DNA from: Apoda limacodes
Taxonomy: Eukaryota; Arthropoda; Insecta; Lepidoptera; Limacodidae
Direction: 5' to 3'
Assembly: GCA_946406115.1 (NCBI GenBank)
Contig: OX291558.1
Coordinates: forward strand, 15,926,205-15,990,204
DNA length: 64,000 bases
Shown: positions 35,236 through 46,689 of the stretch, in pieces
Position numbering within the stretch: the first letter of the stretch is position 1
Layout of the letters: each line of letters opens with the position of its first letter
Notes under the pieces: model-generated
Told to the model about the DNA's origin: nothing
Database searches by the model: none
The model's input: only the letters and a program-made list of their open reading frames with translations
Program-made: the position numbers and the translations under genes

Positions 35236-36166
35236 CTAAATGCAGATGACAGTATTGGAGACGCTTTTTACACGGGTCGTGCAAACATCCCTCGTTCCGT
35301 TGTGGAGGAAAACCGCGGAGAACTTATGTCTCAAATCGAGACCACACTGTCCAAGATCTCTGACTGGGGACGAGTAAAATTGGTCCGATTCAACCCTACA
35401 AAGACACAAGTGTGCGCGTTCACCGTTAAGAAAACTCCATTCACTGTAGTCCCACAATTCCAGAACACTCCCCTCTCCATCTCCAAGAGCATTGGGATCC
35501 TTGGTATCGACATCTCCAGCGATGTTCAGTTCCGAGATTCCGAGAAAAAACTTGGTGTACTCAACAGAGCGAAGCAGTACTTCACGTCGGGGCAAAGGTT
35601 GTTACTTTACAAGTCGTAAGTTCGGCCCCATATGGAGTACTGCTGCCATCTCTGGGCGGGTGCACCCGGATACCAGCTTGGCCCTTTTGACTCGGTTCAA
35701 CGACGGGCTGTGAGAATTGTCAACGATTCCAAACTCACTTGCGGTATCGAGCCCTTAATTCTGTGGAGAGACTTTGCCTCCCTGTGTGTGTTCTACCGCT
35801 TGTACAATGGGTTGTGTTCTGAGAAATTGTTCGAAGTGATGCCCATGGCTACTTTCTACCATCGCACCGCTCGCCATCGGCAGGGAATTCATTCTCACAC
35901 TTTAGAACCTAAATGGTCGCGTACAATGCGGTTTCAGAGAAACTTCCTCCCGCGAACGCTTAAGTTGTGAAATGAGCTCCCTGCCAAGGTTTTCTGCAAG
36001 GACTACAGTATGGAGTTCTTCAAGAAAGAAGTTATTAGATTTCTGAAGGGTCGCCAACGCGCAAGTGATACCCCTGGTGTTGCAAGCGTCCATAGACTAC
36101 GGTGACCGCTTACCATCAGGCGGACCGTAAGCTTGTTTGCCACCTTAGTGGTATAAATAAAAAAAA
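35236..36166 (+). pseudogene. Jockey-like retrotransposon: reverse transcriptase end and tail
   Basis: It starts in the catalytic block (LNADDSIGDAF, where FADD is usual), continues ISDWGRVKLVRFNPTKTQ (the KxxxNPxKTQ motif), then after a frameshift near 35620 HMEYCCHLWAGAPGYQL, VQRRAVRIVND and, past a stop at 35968, FKKEVIRFLKGRQR. The tail ends in a run containing cttgtttgccacc. It is 5'-truncated. Pieces of the same family occur at 11271, 31680, 43757 and 59906. Confidence 0.88.
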
Positions 36167-36354
36167 TGCGTTTTGTTGACTGCTTTAATGCGTTTAATGT
36201 CATAATCCTGCCAAGTTCAAAATATATAAATTCTGTATAACACAATACAAATCCTGGTTAATTCTCTTTGGTAGGATAACCGCATTATGTGCATTATTTC
36301 GGTCAACAAAACGCCACTGTACTGACAGAACAACAATGTACATATCGAAAATCC

Positions 36355-37400
36355 AAATCCACTTGTCAAAAGCATTTAATATTATAGATCACAGAATTAT
36401 TTAATTAGAACTGATGTTTTATAATCTAGATAATAAAGCTCAGGATCTTTTGTCATTTTGGTCAAACGGGATAAAATGTGTTGAGGTTATTATGAGTGGT
36501 CGTAAAGTAAGAACTATGTACCTTGCTTTATCGCTGGGTATTCCTCAAGGCTCAGCCCTGGAAAACAAATATTTTTATAGGCATAGTTGTTTTGTTTGCT
36601 GATGATACGTCGGTGCGTGTTAATAAGTGCACCTACATATAAGCAGCTCAACACTGTCACAAACAAAGTCTGTTGGCATCTATTGGAGTGGTTTTCAGCT
36701 AATGTCTTAGTAATGAATGCAGCTCAATTTAACTTTTTTTATTTAGTGGACGAAAAACTCAAAAGCAAGTCTATAAGCAGTTCCATTTCTTTTTGAGAGT
36801 ACTAAATTTAGACTGTATAAACTGTACGGTAGAACTGGCAACAGCATGTGCGTAGCGAGGTACAGGCAGGGGGGGCAGCAGCCCCCCCCTAGCTGCCCAT
36901 AACCTGAAGGAATTTGCTCAAAATGAACATGTTCACTATATTAAAATGACATTTACTATCAGGTCTGCCCCCCCCCCCCTAGCCAAGCCTTGCCCCCCCC
37001 CCCACAAATCCAAAAGCTGGCTACGCCCATGAGCAACAGCATATTTAATCACTTTGTGAAAGATTGAGTAGTAGAACTTATGCCTTAAAAAAGCTGAAGC
37101 CAATTGTGTCTGGTGATTGCTAAGTCAGGCATAATTTAATGACATTCCATAATGTCATGCGAAAAGATACTTTGGGGTAGGTAACTGTAGTGACTTAAAT
37201 CACAAATTTGTTATTCAAAAACGTACAATCCGAACTTTATCGGGTGTAAATACTTTTGCAGAGATGTGTTAAAGGCAAATAGAATATTAACTCTGCGTAG
37301 CCCACACTTGTTTGATTTAAACAGTATTCACGAGACGAAACACATACATACAACACTAGCTAAAAATAAATATACCTATAATAAAAAAAACCTGACTGTA
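36355..37400 (+). pseudogene. Second Jockey-like reverse transcriptase fragment
   Basis: It reads LSKAFNIIDHRI, SFWSNGIKCVEVIMSGRK, LGIPQGSALE, then LFADDTSVRVNK (intact FADD core) and, after an inserted MITE, LKKLKPIVSG and FVIQKRTIRTLSGVN. There are several frameshifts. It is a different family from its neighbour at 35236, and the motif order matches Jockey-type RT palm and thumb. Confidence 0.82.
36845..37031. mobile_element. hAT-type MITE (187 bp) with 8-bp target duplication
   Basis: The ends catgtgcgtagc and gctacgcccatg are inverted repeats. The flanks ggcaacag and agcaacag agree at 7 of 8 bases. It contains long G and C runs and a gggggggcagcagccccccc hairpin. It interrupts the reverse transcriptase fragment. 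Confidence 0.8.
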
Positions 37401-37768
37401 AAATCATTAAAAACTAAAAAGAAATAAACAAGTGCACCTAATCTTTAAACCAAATCTTTGACTATAGGCAGGCGGGACTTATTTCATTGCAACTTCAAAT
37501 GGAAGTACAGATTGCTCAAACTATAGTACTACCTACTATTAATTATTCTGTGACTATAGTTCTGTTTTTACAGTTGGGTTTTTATTATCTAATTAATTAT
37601 AAATTTTTGTTTACACCACTTTAGTTTTAGTTTTTTTTCTGATTTTTTCGACTCCCACTTTACTATTTATTATAAGTGTGTGTATTAAAGGTTTTTTTGA
37701 CATAATTTTATATTTGTATTTAAAGTTACGTTTTTTGTGGTATTGTTGCCTACTTATTTATGTGTTTA

Positions 37769-39444
37769 GTCCATTGAAATGTTACAATTTAAGGACCGAA
37801 TATTGCATTTGTTAGAGGACGCAATTTAGTTTTTGGGACAAACATGTTTTATAACATTTTGACCTAAATTAAAAATTAAAGAAGTTATAAGCAAAAAAAC
37901 TTTTTTTTTATACATTTTACAAAAAAATTATCTCAGACCAATCTTGTAAATGATATTTTGAGGAAATTTTTTATCTGTAATTTTTTTTAATTCATTCATT
38001 TAAAACGCTGTTACAGCGCTCCAAAATTGACCAGGTTCGTTAATGCTCATGAGAATCCGGTCAAAACGAAATGTTTAACTTATTTTTAATTTTTTTTTGT
38101 TGTAAATATATTCTTAAAAATTTTTTGGTTAATTCGTACAACTTAACCTATTCATTCCTAAATCTTTTTCCCGCCACCTATGAGGTAGAGTCTGTAGGCG
38201 CGTTTTTTTTAAGTGGTGTTCCCAGTAGGCCTACTCCACGGAAATCTTGCTTATAAGGTAATCAATAAACATTATAATTTTTTCAATCACTTATTAGCTA
38301 GCTACTCTAATCTTCTTTTCTTCAATGGTCCAGGCTGTGGCTCAGAATCTCTAAATCAACGTCAAATGTGAAAGTTCGAGGAATATCAGGAGTTAAAATT
38401 GGAGTCATAGTTGGAAGTTCATCTTCGAATTAATTTTCTTCCATTAACTTTGACATTTCGATAATGTTGCTGCATGTTTCGCCAGAACAATAGAGGCATA
38501 CTGTAGAGCATTTCAGGCCTGCTTTTCTGCAGCCACACATGCTTGGACAGTTTCCTTTGAATCAGCAGAAAATTAATTTCATAAGATCGGAGGGTGCTGG
38601 AGGCTTGGCAGCTTGTATTGGTATCCAAATGTTTGCATGCTTTTTCCAGCCCCAATCTTCAGGATTTTGATATCTTCAGAGCCACGACTGGACCTAGTGA
38701 TATACTCGGAGACTGTGAAAACGAGCTGCATCTTGTGTTGGAGGCAGCGATGATAAATTAAATGAATTTTTAGTCACTGTCTTGGCAATTCGTTTGTTTC
38801 GCAAGCCGTCTAGTGAGTCGTCTTTATTACCGCCGTATAAATCTATGAAAAAACGTTCGCCAACAAGAGTGAGCAAAGATGGATCGACTTTCTCACTCAG
38901 GAATAGCGCGGTACCACGGTAAAACTAACTTAAATATTTCGTTTTGACCGGATTCTCATGAGCATTGACAAACCCGGTCAACTTTGGAGTGCTGTAACAG
39001 CGTTTTAAATCAATGAAATTAAAAAAATTACAGAGAAAAATTTTCCGCAAAAGATCAACAATACAAGATTGGTTTGAGATATTTTTTTTTGTAAAATGTA
39101 TAAAAAAAAGTTATAGAGCAAGAAAGAAAATTTGTATAAAAATTTTCTCACTTTTTTGCTTATAACTTCTTTAATTTTTAATTTAGGACGAAATGTTATA
39201 AAACACGTTTGTAAGCAAAACAATTTGCTACAAATAATGTCTTTACGAATTTTTTGTAAGACGCATAGTTTCCGAGACATCGAGAAAAAAGTGTTTTCAC
39301 CCCTTTTTCCAAGATGGCGGCCGGATGACAAAGTTGGTGACCCCTCAAACTTGAGGTTAAGCTTCTATTGACCCCCCTCACATTTCCCAAAAATAAAATT
39401 GCGTCCTCTAACAAATGCAAAGCTCATGTAACATTTCAATGGAC
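37769..39444 (-). mobile_element. Long-inverted-repeat transposon (1.68 kb) with TA target site
   Basis: The ends gtccattgaaatgttac and its inverse are flanked by TA (37767-37768 and 39445-39446). The inverted arms extend roughly 300 bases inward on the left; the right arm also carries about 200 bases with no left counterpart (39225-39400). Landmarks shared in inversion are ccggtcaaaacgaaa and gagaatccgg. It encloses a coding remnant at 38320-38900 on -. Confidence 0.82.
38320..38900 (-). pseudogene. Decayed transposon protein inside the long-inverted-repeat element
   Basis: On -, fragments read ERFFIDLYGGNKDDSLDGLR, LPPTQDAARFHSLRVYH, PEDWGWKK, then a Cys-poor version of a CxC-type tail (RKLSKHVWLQKSRPEM) and TMTPILTPDIPRTFTFDVDL. 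I recall similar KDDSLxxLR / AARxHSLRVYHQ / DWGW proteins as common in insect mobile DNA, but cannot name the superfamily. Stops and frameshifts are present. Confidence 0.6.
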
Positions 39445-40787
39445 TAGTTTTATTGTTCTCAATTTAATTTGTATTTTGACCTTTTTTTGACTTCACCTAT
39501 CTGAGAACACTTGGGCTATCAAGACAAATATAACGATACCTCAATTATAGAAATCCATCCACTCGTTTGGAAGATACGAGGTAATAAAGAAATTTACAAA
39601 CGTACCTAAATACAAGATACGCGCGAAAATCATAACCCTTCCTTGGCAGTCGCGTGAAAAAAGGAAGGGTAGTTGGCCCGTTAGCCCTACCTACTTATTA
39701 TGATTACCTCCCACTAACCGGGTGACAATTCATTCTGTCGCCATCTAAAGAACCTGCTATTGGATAATTCATGTTTACTATTGACGAGTATATGAATACG
39801 AAATTTTGAATAGTTTTCATCATCAATCATCAATCAATCAATCAATAATTCATTATGTGCAATTTTATGAATTATTTTTATATTATTGTTGACAAAAATT
39901 TTAGTTCGTAATTGATTTATTTGACATTTTTGTTTTATTGTTGACATTTAAATTGTATACCTACTTGATAATCTCTTATGTGATTTAAATTAATAAAAAT
40001 AAACTTTAAACTAATCCTATCTATCTTCTATCTATCTATCTATAGATCTTCTATCTAACTATATCTATTCACATAGTAAATTTATTAATTTATTTAATTA
40101 TTAAATTAATTAAAATTTATAATAAAGCTATAGAAAATCGAAATTTAAAGTTTTTTTTATACTTCGGCTTAGAATCGATAACAAAACACATGCAAATGGT
40201 TTTTGGAATGTTTGTCTGTCTGTTTACTTAAAAACCCAGTTATGTTTTGGAAGAGATATTTCAGCAACATCTTTTCGATGGCTTTGGCAAGTGATAAACG
40301 CGTTCTAAACTGTTGTCTTAGTCCACTTAGACGTGGTCATTTCGACCAGCAAAAATCTTATAGTGGAATAAGGGTTAATAACAACCCTGGGCTCACCAAG
40401 ACCTTAGTTTACCTCTGAATAAACGTAAATTTTAAATAAAATACTGGAAAGGTTCGTTCAGAGTTAAATGTTTTGGCACAACAGGAAAAACATTAATTAC
40501 TACTGGCATCCAAGCAGAGGTCAGGAGTTTTACCCGACCTAAATTCGATTATGGGTGTAGAATTTCAACGGCAACTCTTATAGAAAAAAAACAGATTTAC
40601 ACTTAACGTTTTCAAGTAGCCTATATCCTTCCCCGGAACTCAAACTATCTCCATGCCAAATTTGCCTGCGGTGCCGCCCACCCTTAATTCGGTTATCAGT
40701 GTAGGATTTCAACGGCAATTCCTTAATTATAGAAAAAAACCGTCTCACACACGATGGTTTCAAGTAGCATATGTCCTGTTTTGGGAC

Positions 40788-42237
40788 TAGTGATTTCAAT
40801 CCCGCAGCTCATTCAATCCCGCGAGATTGATATGCGGGATTACTAAATACCACGCCGGATCGCGCGGGATCCCGCATCTTTGAAATTATGTTATAAAATC
40901 AAATTGAAACTTCAGATTTTTGTGTAAAAATCAACTTTTATTAATCATTTTTTTACATTAAGCAACAGAAATTATTTCTTTTCTATCAATTAAGCATAAG
41001 TAATTAGGGATTGCAATCCCGCAGCTCATTGAATCCCGCGGGATTGATATGCGGGATTACTCAATTCCGCGCGGGATCCCGCATCTTTATAATTATGTTA
41101 TAAAATCAAATTGATACTACAAATTTTTGTATTGTACAAATAATTTTTTACATTAAGCAACTGAAATTATTTCTTTTCTATCAATTAAGTATAAGTAATT
41201 AGTAATCTGTTTTCTTAGATTCATAAAATGTTTGGCATAGTTAATTAGTTTTGTTTAATTTTACCCTTACTCTTAACAGTTTTATATTTCTAATTTAGTC
41301 TTATTCATATAATAACTAATAATCAAATCATATCTTTCTCTTAGATGCTATTACTATGATACCAACTGGTATAACTAAGTAATAACTTTTTAAAATACGC
41401 TTTTAAGAGAATACGACCCGGAGCGCCTCTCAGCGTGCTTCATACAAATGATTTTTTCACTAATTTTGACACTTGCTGATAAAACACCACGATATTTTGA
41501 AGACATGTTTAAGTAATAAATATCTAGGTCTGCAGTGTGTCAGTTTTCTGTTAAATTTATAGTTTAAAAGTTATACAGAATTCTAGTTTTTTAAACAAAT
41601 GGTTTAAAAAAAGATTACTAGTCAATAAAAACTGGTTGCCTGTAAAGTCGGTATACGGGCGAAAGTTTTACGTGACAATGATTTTATGTCTGTCTCTCTC
41701 GCTCTTAGGCGGGCGCGTGCCTCTCACTCGCTCTCATTGTGAGCGCATAACGTGAGCGGAGCGTAACGCAGTTTCTTGAAGTGTCACCCGGCAAACCAAT
41801 TTATAAGACGTTGTCACGTCAAAACATTTTACAGATTTTGGAAAATCATAGACATATGTATTGTATATGTATAGAAATTTCACAGTGGTTGACCAATAAA
41901 TGTCAAAAAAAAATGAGAAATTCGTTTGTATGAAGAGAGGCGCCGCGAATCGTATTCTCTTAAGAATCAAATGGTATTTATTGTATCGCTATATTAAGCG
42001 CCGGACGGTGAATACGAAAACAAAACACTCGTCACCTACAGAAAGACGTGTGCAGGCGCAGCGCAGTGCCATTTATGAAACAACTGAAACGTCGCACTCG
42101 TGCTACTCGCGATTTCCACGAATGCTTAAGTGCCAAATTTTCCATTTGCGGGATCCGTGGATCCGCGTTTTGAAAGTGCGGGATCCAGCAGATTAATAAA
42201 AGCAGCGGGATCCCGTTTTGCGGGATTGCAATCCCTA
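40788..42237. mobile_element. hAT-type element (1,450 bp), non-autonomous, 8-bp target duplication
   Basis: The ends tagtgatttcaatcccgca and, inverted, tagggattgcaatcccgca differ at two of 19 bases. The exact duplication tttgggac flanks them (40780-40787 and 42238-42245). The first 210 bases, rich in gcgggat/atcccgc, are duplicated in tandem (40795-41003 and 41013-41205). No transposase is readable. The interior holds one copy of the 198-bp repeat. Confidence 0.88.
41627..41824 (-). repeat. 198-bp repeat, copy 2, nested in the hAT element
   Basis: Exact reverse complement of 20198-20395 by eye. Its flanks (gtcaat before, cattttacagatttt after) are unrelated to those of copy 1. Confidence 0.9.
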
Positions 42238-43756
42238 TTTGGGACTCAAAATATCTCCATGCCAAATTTCATCTTAATCAATACAGCGGTTTAAGCGTGA
42301 AGTGGTAACATACAGACAGAGTTACTTTCACATTTATAATATAAGTATGGATTGCGTTTTTGGGAATCGCCTACAAACTGGTTACTGGTGGCAAAACAGC
42401 TGCATTTAAGATTAACGAAACTCCTGTCTGTGGAGAGTCACACACCTAGAACAATCATTTCCAACTGTATAAATCAATGTATGACCAAAAATGTGTTTAT
42501 GAACCTTGCACAGCTGCTATAATTTGCAGAAGGTAGCAGACCAAGGGGCGAAGCAGAAGGGCGCTATTGTCATTACAAAAATAAATTTCTAAACGACGGT
42601 AAATAAAGAGTGAGTTCATAAAAACCTTTTACTTAATTACACTCGATCATCAAAATTCAAAATATTTTAATTCAAACGGGTCACTAAAAACACTTTCGAA
42701 TCGTCAAGGAAATTAACTATTACTAGCTTTACAAACTAATTACAATACTGTTTTATTGAGTTCGTCCAACAGGTACTCTTTGTAAAATCACAAGCGAAAC
42801 ATAATATTATAGTGTATCACCTAATAAATACATGTTTTGTATTGAAACACTTAATAAAAAAGATTTACAATGTAAATAGTTTGATTTCAAAAAACAATCA
42901 AAATTTATGTAATATTTCAATTGCCTGTTGTTTTTTGGATTGCATAGGGTGCACCATATGATACGTTAAAAGTCTTCCATTATTAATTTTAATAAATATT
43001 AATTAAGTCTTAATTTACTTATAAATTAATACTTACTAACCTAACCTACACATAGACGTATTGAAGCCAGAAGCTTTTCTGTCGACTAATTAATTAATTG
43101 GTGTCAACAACACAATTAGTTTTCTCTTCAAAAGGTCAAGCAGAGGGATAGCAATCACAATATACCATTTTTTTGCTTTAAATTACCCTTTGAAATCCTT
43201 CTTGTTGCTCGTTTTTCTGTGTCTCCGAAAATTTTATTAATTCTTATTTCAAAAACTATTAAAATAGAACCCTATTAATTTTCATAATTATTGCTAAATA
43301 GGTACACAGTTGTAGTTTATTTTTGTAAACTCCATATTTTTTAAATCTATATTATTAATCTGTCATCTATAAAATTTAAAAAACAACGGGTAAAACTTTG
43401 AGAATTTATAAAGATCATCAAATTAAATTAATTCAAGCACTGTAATAATTCCGTTATAATAAAAATAATTTGTTGCAGTTATTTCACACATTTGACATTT
43501 AAAACCTTCCCTATCTCTTGTAGTATAAGGTTTTCGTTAACAAACTTTATTGTAATTTTTCCGATTTTTCACTTTGATTTATTAATATTGTTTGTATAAA
43601 TAGAGTACCAAACAAAGCTGCTGCCAAAATGCCAGCCTTGTGTCACAGCCTAAACATTCAATTAAATATAGAGAAGATGTTGGTGCCTAAGCACCTGGTG
43701 ATAAGGATTAGGAAAGTTATATTTAGTCAAAATCTTATTTTGTAAACAAACTAACA

Positions 43757-43905
43757 CCGCACACTATATGGTCGCGTACAGCGCGGTTTCAAAGAAACTT
43801 CGTCCCGCGAACGCTTGGCTTGTGGAATGCGCTCCCTGCCAAGGTTTTCTCCAAGGACTACAGTATGGGGTTCTTCAAGAAAGAAGTTATTAGATTTCTG
43901 CACGG
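43757..43905 (+). mobile_element. Jockey-like 3' fragment
   Basis: Matches 35915-36043 closely, from tggtcgcgtacagcgcggtt to agttattagatttctg, and then stops abruptly. It is an internal piece of the same family. Confidence 0.8.
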
Positions 43906-44106
43906 AGAAAAAACTTTAGTAGCTACAAGTAAATAATACAAATATATTTCCAAGGACAAGTCAATTACACTGACGGTTACCAATGAGTTTTACTTATTGT
44001 ATTTATTAACATAAATAAAACTAGTCTTGTTGGAATAACAGTGTTGTTTACTAAAAACAAGTAAATTTTGATGTAATACAAATAACGTATAAAAAAACTC
44101 TTACAA

Positions 44107-44382
44107 TCAGCGTTTCATTACACCGATATGAGTAGGTCCTGATGAAGATCTGTGATGTGAAGCGTACGGTAGATAATAACTGGTTAGTGTACCTGGTAGA
44201 TGAAGGAAAGGCTGCGGCGGATAGTTTGCCAAATCTGTTAAGCCCATAGTTCCTAATTGTGGAGCGGGGGAACAGGGGAATCCCACATCGGGTGAGGAGA
44301 TATACCTGGAGAACGCCTTCGTCGTGTCGTCGGTATATATCGAAAAAACTTCGATAGCGCGATGTAAGACGCGCGACGGCAA
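44107..44382 (-). other. Possible terminal coding exon of an unknown gene
   Basis: On -, 91 codons end in TGA: after MPSRVLHRAIEVFSIYTDDT come GFPCSPAPQLGTMG, LANYPPQPFLHLPG and SSSGPTHIGVMKR. It is rich in Pro, Ser, Tyr and His, and in GC relative to its flanks, like the low-complexity tail of a regulatory protein. A possible acceptor, ttctccag|gta, lies at about 44308. No partner exon and no AATAAA were seen, and no family is recognised. It may instead be a transposon relic. Confidence 0.3.
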
Positions 44383-44439
44383 CCTTAACAGCAGTACAAT
44401 ATGATGTTTGTTATCAGTAAACTTCCCTAAATTTGGTCA

Positions 44440-45015
44440 TCGGCGTGGGATTCTTACGGCAACTCCTTGAATAAACTTAAGGAGTTTATAATCAAGCAGC
44501 TATGCTTCATTCTTGGAATTCGGTAGTTACTCCTCGTGTTAGTACTCCAGTTCTAACTTTCGAATTTACCTAACCTAACCTATATGTGTGCTAATTCTCC
44601 TGCCGATCCATTGGTTGAAGCGTGATAGAGTTACAAACAACCAAACATCCGAACATCCAAACGTTCGCATTTATAATGTGAATGGGATAACTGGTAATTA
44701 AGAATACCTGGTAATTAATGAATTTGCTCCACCCGCCCAAAATTAGGTTATCGGCATTGGATTCTTACGTCAACTTCTTAATTATACTAAAGACTCCTTA
44801 ATTATATTAATAAGTTTGCTATAGTAAGCTCAAGTTCGTTTAAGCTCGATTATAGTTATTCCCGAATTCCCCTTCTGAATTTTTCGGGAAAACATTCTAT
44901 TCTACATACCCCATACCAAATTTCACCTAAATCGGTCCATGTATGAGTGACTTATGAAGTAACAAACAGACAGAAAGAAAGACACACAAACTTTCGTATT
45001 TATAATATTTATAGG
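44440..45015 (+). repeat. LINE/SINE-tail repeats
   Basis: Several partial copies: ggattcttacggcaactcct, ccgatccattggttgaagcg, and the complete end accaaatttcacctaaatcg, then ttcgtatttataatatttat. They are tail pieces without coding sequence. Confidence 0.6.
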
Positions 45016-45712
45016 ATCTGCGCCGCCGCTGTCCCGATACGTTATTATTTAAAACTATATACAATGCTCATCGCAAACGGCCATTAGTGTAGTGTACAAT
45101 TGATAACCCATTAGTGGCAATAAATGAATACTTATATGATAAAATAACAACGTCAGCAGCCGATTACAAATACTGTTACGTAAAATTCTGTCATTAAACT
45201 ACTGGAACCGACTCGAGGCCGATACGGAAGTAGTTCTGCGAAATACGGAACGCAACCAGCATAACTATTATTTAATAACTATCGGCAGTATTTTCACAGC
45301 TCTTCAGTCTATTAGGGTCATACCTATCAAGTAACGACCAGTTTCTATGAAAGAACTATTGCCTTGTTCTACTTTCACTTAGATCACCTTACTTACAGAA
45401 TGTTCTGGGTAGGACCTACATTAATAGGTTACTATAATTCTTTCATCAGATAAGTTGCACATAGGCATTTACTTTCAAAAAACAATTTATTTTTAGTTCT
45501 TAAAATTGGCAGTTATTGTGATATACATATAAGTAGGTAGTTAAAGACACAGAATAGGGGTCAGCCAGTTTTAAAAATGTTGATAGTTCATAAATAAAGG
45601 AATATTGATATAAAATAACAACTATTTACAGAAGAATTTAGGAAGAGATGGTTGAACCTCCAAAACGTTCCCCCTACATGCGCCTATAAATAGTTATAGG
45701 TTTGGTCTACAA

Positions 45713-45765
45713 AAAAACCGGCCAAGTGCGAGTCCGGCTCGCGCAACGAGGGTTGCGTGCATACC
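45713..45765 (+). repeat. Head of dispersed repeat
   Basis: It reads aaaaaccggccaagtgcgag, then tccggctcgcgcaacgaggg, the best-conserved copy of this family in the window. Confidence 0.65.
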
Positions 45766-46356
45766 ACCATATACGTATTTACAAACACAAACAAAAACAA
45801 AAAGTGTGCTGCTAAGCGGTCAACCATCCAATTACTGACCAAGCCCGACATTGCTTAGCTTTGAATATCGTTTCCCACAAACAAATGTGTTACTGTTTCC
45901 CTTAATAATAGCTAAATTTTTCACTCACTAAACGGTGATTTAAGATGGTAAACGGCTCGGGCCCGTCTCACACTTTCCGGTTGTTATTATTTGTTGTTAT
46001 GACACTACGACTCTGGGCTCTAACAAAAATTTGTACTTTTAAGCTTAATGTTTCGCATACGCATGGCTAAACCGAAAAATGATTTTTACACAACCCCAAT
46101 ATTAAACGAGCTAATGCGATGGGGTAGTCGGAAAAAAAAAATCATCCCCACTTTACGTGTAGGGGAGGTAACCTAAAGTTTTTTTTTTTTATATTATACT
46201 ACTTTTTCGGCTTAAATAATACGTATATTTAAGCCAAATTACAGCTTACTAGTACTTATGGCTAGGTACTAGATGTCATACACAACAGCAGGTCTCTTTT
46301 TTGCTGAATCTGTCACTTTTATGTCCTACCTACAGACCACTTATACCTGTAAGTGG

Positions 46357-46359
<3 letters not shown>

Positions 46360-46420
<61 letters not shown>
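46360..46420. repeat. (TA)n microsatellite, about 61 bases
   Basis: The longest uninterrupted TA run in the window. It makes an artificial Tyr-Ile repeat frame that is not a gene. Confidence 0.95.
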
Positions 46421-46427
<7 letters not shown>

Positions 46428-46544
46428 CATATATATACCTACCTTTGCATTTTTAGATGAATGGTGATGCCTTATGGTCTACCTCGAGTTATTTATTATG
46501 GCAAGTGTTTATTTTGACGAAATCGCTAGAAAAGGACAAAGCAG

Positions 46545-46665
46545 AATCTCCAACAGGTGGACCTTAAAATAAACATGAAATTTTATGTCCATCTTGAATA
46601 AGATATAATGTTCAATATCCATGTTACGCCCGCAACTCTCGAAGTCGTTAACGAATACACTACAT
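46545..46665 (+). pseudogene. RTE-like retrotransposon fragment, piece 1 of 3
   Basis: It reads QVDLKINMK, then a shifted MFNIHVTPATLEVVNEYT, corresponding to 12320-12440 of the copy at 11430. It stops where unrelated sequence begins. Confidence 0.65.
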
Positions 46666-46689
46666 CCCAAAAAACAATTTACCGTTGGT

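Larger units (their letters stand above)
40505..42370 (+). repeat. LINE/SINE-tail repeats split by a hAT insertion
   Basis: The tail family with landmarks atttcaacggcaactcctt, actatctccatgccaaattt and agagttactttcacatttat occurs at 40505-40680 and 40690-40787, and resumes at 42238-42360 after the hAT element. Other copies are at about 44880-45015, 50500-50650 and 62980-63500. Confidence 0.7.

Noticed and set aside
46273..46467. Frame with a long Tyr-Ile repeat
   Set aside because: It is made by translating the TA microsatellite.
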